Positions 5,358-6,666 of a stretch of DNA of 6,666 bases are shown one piece after another. Origin of the DNA: Xanthobacteraceae bacterium (GTDB lineage Bacteria > Pseudomonadota > Alphaproteobacteria > Rhizobiales > Xanthobacteraceae). Location: positions 1 through 6,666 of the forward strand of contig JAUSIF010000131.1 in the NCBI GenBank assembly GCA_030648135.1, given 5' to 3'. The stretch's first letter is position 1. Each line of letters opens with the position of its first letter. Made by a program: the position numbers and the translations under genes. Under the pieces are notes generated by a model. It was given only the letters and a program-made list of their open reading frames with translations. It had not been told where the DNA came from and did not search any database.

Positions 5358-5999
5358 ATGGATGCCGTCGTAACGTCGTTTCAGCCGCGCGCAGATAGTG
5401 TGGCCAAGGCCGAGCCTCAGCTCCGGCCTTCGCGCGAACAAGCCGAGGCCGCGGCCCGTACGCTCATCGCCTGGATCGGCGACGATCCCAAGCGCGAGGG
5501 TCTGCTCGATACGCCGCCGCGGGTGGTCAAGGCCTTCGAGGAATTCTTCAGCGGCTATCACGTGCGGCCCGAGGACGTGCTCGACCGCACCTTCGGCGAG
5601 ATCGGCAGCTTCGACGATCTCGTGGTGGTGCGCGACATTCCGTTCTATTCCTACTGCGAGCACCACATGTTCCCGATCATGGGACGCGCGCATGTCGCCT
5701 ATTTCCCGGTCGAGCGGGTGGTGGGGCTATCCAAGATCGCGCGCGTGATCGAGATGTATGCCCGCCGCCTGCAGACGCAGGAGCACCTCACCTCGCAGAT
5801 CATCTCCGCCATCGACGACAACCTGAAGCCGCGCGGCGTCGCCGTGATGATGGAGGCCGAGCATCTGTGCATGGCCATGCGCGGCGTGCAGAAATCCGGC
5901 GTCTCCACGGTGACCACCCAGTTCACCGGTATCTTCCGCGACGATCCGGCCGAGCAGGTGCGCTTCATCACCTTGGTGCGCAACGGCAAGAGCGGCTGA
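5358..5999 (+). CDS. folE: GTP cyclohydrolase I
   Basis: Cytoplasmic zinc enzyme that converts GTP to 7,8-dihydroneopterin triphosphate plus formate, the first step of tetrahydrofolate synthesis. The 213-residue length is normal. The N-terminal 25 or so residues are variable, and the tunnelling-fold core follows. Zinc ligands are present: C100 and H103 in YCEHHMFP, and C171 in EHLCM, so this is the zinc-dependent FolE1 type. Other family signatures are DTPPRVVKAF (51-60), VVGLSKIARVIEMYARRLQ (121-139) with QEHLTSQI, and TTQFTGIF (186-193). The start is the only sensible ATG. Its ribosome binding site GGGGAG ends 12 nt upstream, a longer spacing than usual, and is part of the structured leader that probably controls translation. 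A strong palindrome follows the stop, and hisI begins 138 bp further on. Confidence 0.97.
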   Translation: MDAVVTSFQPRADSVAKAEPQLRPSREQAEAAARTLIAWIGDDPKREGLLDTPPRVVKAFEEFFSGYHVRPEDVLDRTFGEIGSFDDLVVVRDIPFYSYCEHHMFPIMGRAHVAYFPVERVVGLSKIARVIEMYARRLQTQEHLTSQIISAIDDNLKPRGVAVMMEAEHLCMAMRGVQKSGVSTVTTQFTGIFRDDPAEQVRFITLVRNGKSG

Positions 6000-6029
6000 G
6001 CGCCGAGGTCGATCCGACGTCATTGGCTC

Positions 6030-6055
6030 GCGGCCCCGGATCGATCCGGGGCCGC
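6030..6055 (+). terminator. Perfect 26-nt palindrome after folE, likely terminator
   Basis: The stretch is self-complementary across its whole length; as RNA it forms an 11-bp GC-rich stem (GCGGCCCCGGA with TCCGGGGCCGC) around a TCGA loop. It starts 30 nt after the folE stop. The following TTGCATTT is only moderately T-rich, so termination may be partial. It suggests that folE and hisI are at least partly separate transcripts. Confidence 0.65.
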
Positions 6056-6137
6056 TTGCATTTCCGAATAGCGTGCGCCGCCGCTGAATTTGCTATCACT
6101 GAACCTTGCCGCCGGATTCGGGCGGCAGGAGACCGCC

Positions 6138-6533
6138 ATGACCTCCGCCAGCGAACTCGAATCCACCACCCGATTCACGCCGCGCTTCGATGCGCACGGG
6201 CTCATCGCCTGCGTCGTCGCCGACGCCGGAGACGGCCAGGTGCTGATGCTCGCGCACATGAACGAGGACGCGCTCGGCCGCACGCTTGCGACCGGCGAGG
6301 CCTGGTTCTGGTCGCGTTCGCGCCAGCAACTGTGGCGCAAGGGGGCGACCAGCGGAAACGAGCTGAAGGTCGTGGAGTGCCTGATCGATTGCGACCAGGA
6401 CGCCCTCCTGCTCAAGGTCAAGGTCGGCGGCAAGGGCCAAGCCTGCCACACCGGCCGGCGCTCCTGTTTCTATCGCCGCCTGCCGATCGGCCGCGGCGGT
6501 GCTGCGGCCGCTTTGTCTTTCGTCGATGGTTAA
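6138..6533 (+). CDS. hisI: Phosphoribosyl-AMP cyclohydrolase
   Basis: Cytoplasmic zinc enzyme that opens the purine ring of phosphoribosyl-AMP to give ProFAR in histidine synthesis. The 131-residue protein is a stand-alone HisI without a fused HisE pyrophosphohydrolase domain, as is usual in this group. Visible signatures are LMLAHMNEDAL (36-46), WFWSRSRQQLWRKGATSGN (56-74), DCDQDALLLKV (84-94) and CHTGRRSCFYR (103-113). C85, C103 and C110 are the expected zinc cysteines, and the aspartates at 84, 86 and 88 match the metal-binding acidic cluster. The start at 6138 has AGGAG at 6127-6131 with 6-nt spacing. An in-frame ATG at 6090 would add 16 unconserved residues and has no comparable site. 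CTATCA (6093-6098) could be a -10 box, but I see no good -35. Confidence 0.96.
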   Translation: MTSASELESTTRFTPRFDAHGLIACVVADAGDGQVLMLAHMNEDALGRTLATGEAWFWSRSRQQLWRKGATSGNELKVVECLIDCDQDALLLKVKVGGKGQACHTGRRSCFYRRLPIGRGGAAAALSFVDG

Positions 6534-6535
6534 TG

Positions 6536-6561
6536 CAACCGTCGCGCTTTGGTCACGGTTG
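6536..6561. repeat. Short inverted repeat after hisI
   Basis: CAACCGT (6536-6542) is matched by ACGGTTG (6555-6561) across a 12-nt gap, directly after the hisI stop. It could be a weak terminator without a T-run or an operator for the next gene. A TTGACT (6559-6564) overlaps its right arm, but no -10 box is seen at a suitable distance. Confidence 0.3.
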
Positions 6562-6633
6562 ACTTCTATGCACCCTGCAACGCGGAGCCCGCGTCCGGCG
6601 GATTCGGCGAGTGCGACTGAAACAAGGTGAAAC

Positions 6634-6666
6634 GTGTTCAACGCCTGGACCAAACGCTACCAATCC
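6634..6666 (+). CDS. Possible start of a further gene, cut by the window edge
   Basis: A GTG at 6634 is preceded by AAGGTG (about 6624-6629, spacing 4) and opens a frame, VFNAWTKRYQS, that stays open to the end of the window. The 11 codons are too few to assign a family. Choice of the GTG rests only on the ribosome binding site and the open frame; the true start could differ. Confidence 0.35.
   Translation, partial: MFNAWTKRYQS

Noticed and set aside
6568..6630. Small 20-codon ORF between hisI and the right edge
   Set aside because: No ribosome binding site and no recognisable content; its stop falls within the putative ribosome binding site of the GTG at 6634.

Overview
The window is GC-rich and gene-dense. 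Its proteins and gene neighbourhood suggest an alphaproteobacterium of the order Hyphomicrobiales (Rhizobiales), probably near Bradyrhizobium, Rhodopseudomonas or a related Xanthobacteraceae lineage. The clues are the NifU-like two-cysteine scaffold protein next to yidD, a stand-alone TAXI-type binding protein, and the folE then hisI order. This placement rests on family recognition by eye, not on a database search. Most of the window is ordinary chromosomal housekeeping; I see no transposon, CRISPR array, tRNA or rRNA.

Layout. (1) 1-1533, minus strand: the first 511 codons of threonyl-tRNA synthetase (thrS), cut by the left edge just before the last expected zinc-ligand histidine. (2) 1534-1817: a divergent control region with an 8-bp hairpin in the thrS leader. 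(3) 1818-4177, plus strand: a two-gene unit made of an exported TAXI-family solute-binding protein and a membrane-anchored protein with a cadherin/VCBS-like domain followed by Sel1-like repeats. No TRAP permease gene is visible with it. (4) 4211-5001, minus strand: a NifU/IscU-like scaffold protein and yidD, joined by a 4-base ATGA overlap. (5) 5002-5357: a 356-bp divergent intergenic region. It ends in a structured folE leader whose position and fold match what is expected of a THF-II (folE-motif) riboswitch. (6) 5358-5999 folE and 6138-6533 hisI, both plus strand, separated by a perfect 26-nt palindrome. (7) A possible start of another plus-strand gene at 6634, cut by the right edge.

How the genes work together. 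FolE commits GTP to pterin/folate synthesis, and HisI opens the purine ring of phosphoribosyl-AMP in histidine synthesis; both are zinc-dependent cyclohydrolases with intact metal ligands. ThrS charges tRNA-Thr. YidD assists YidC-dependent membrane insertion and is translationally coupled to the scaffold-like protein. The TAXI/Sel1 pair is the least understood part: a periplasmic ligand-binding protein next to a bitopic protein whose C-terminal domains face the periplasm. The points most worth following are the folE leader, the scaffold protein that lacks two canonical Fe-S ligand positions, and the TAXI/cadherin-Sel1 pair.
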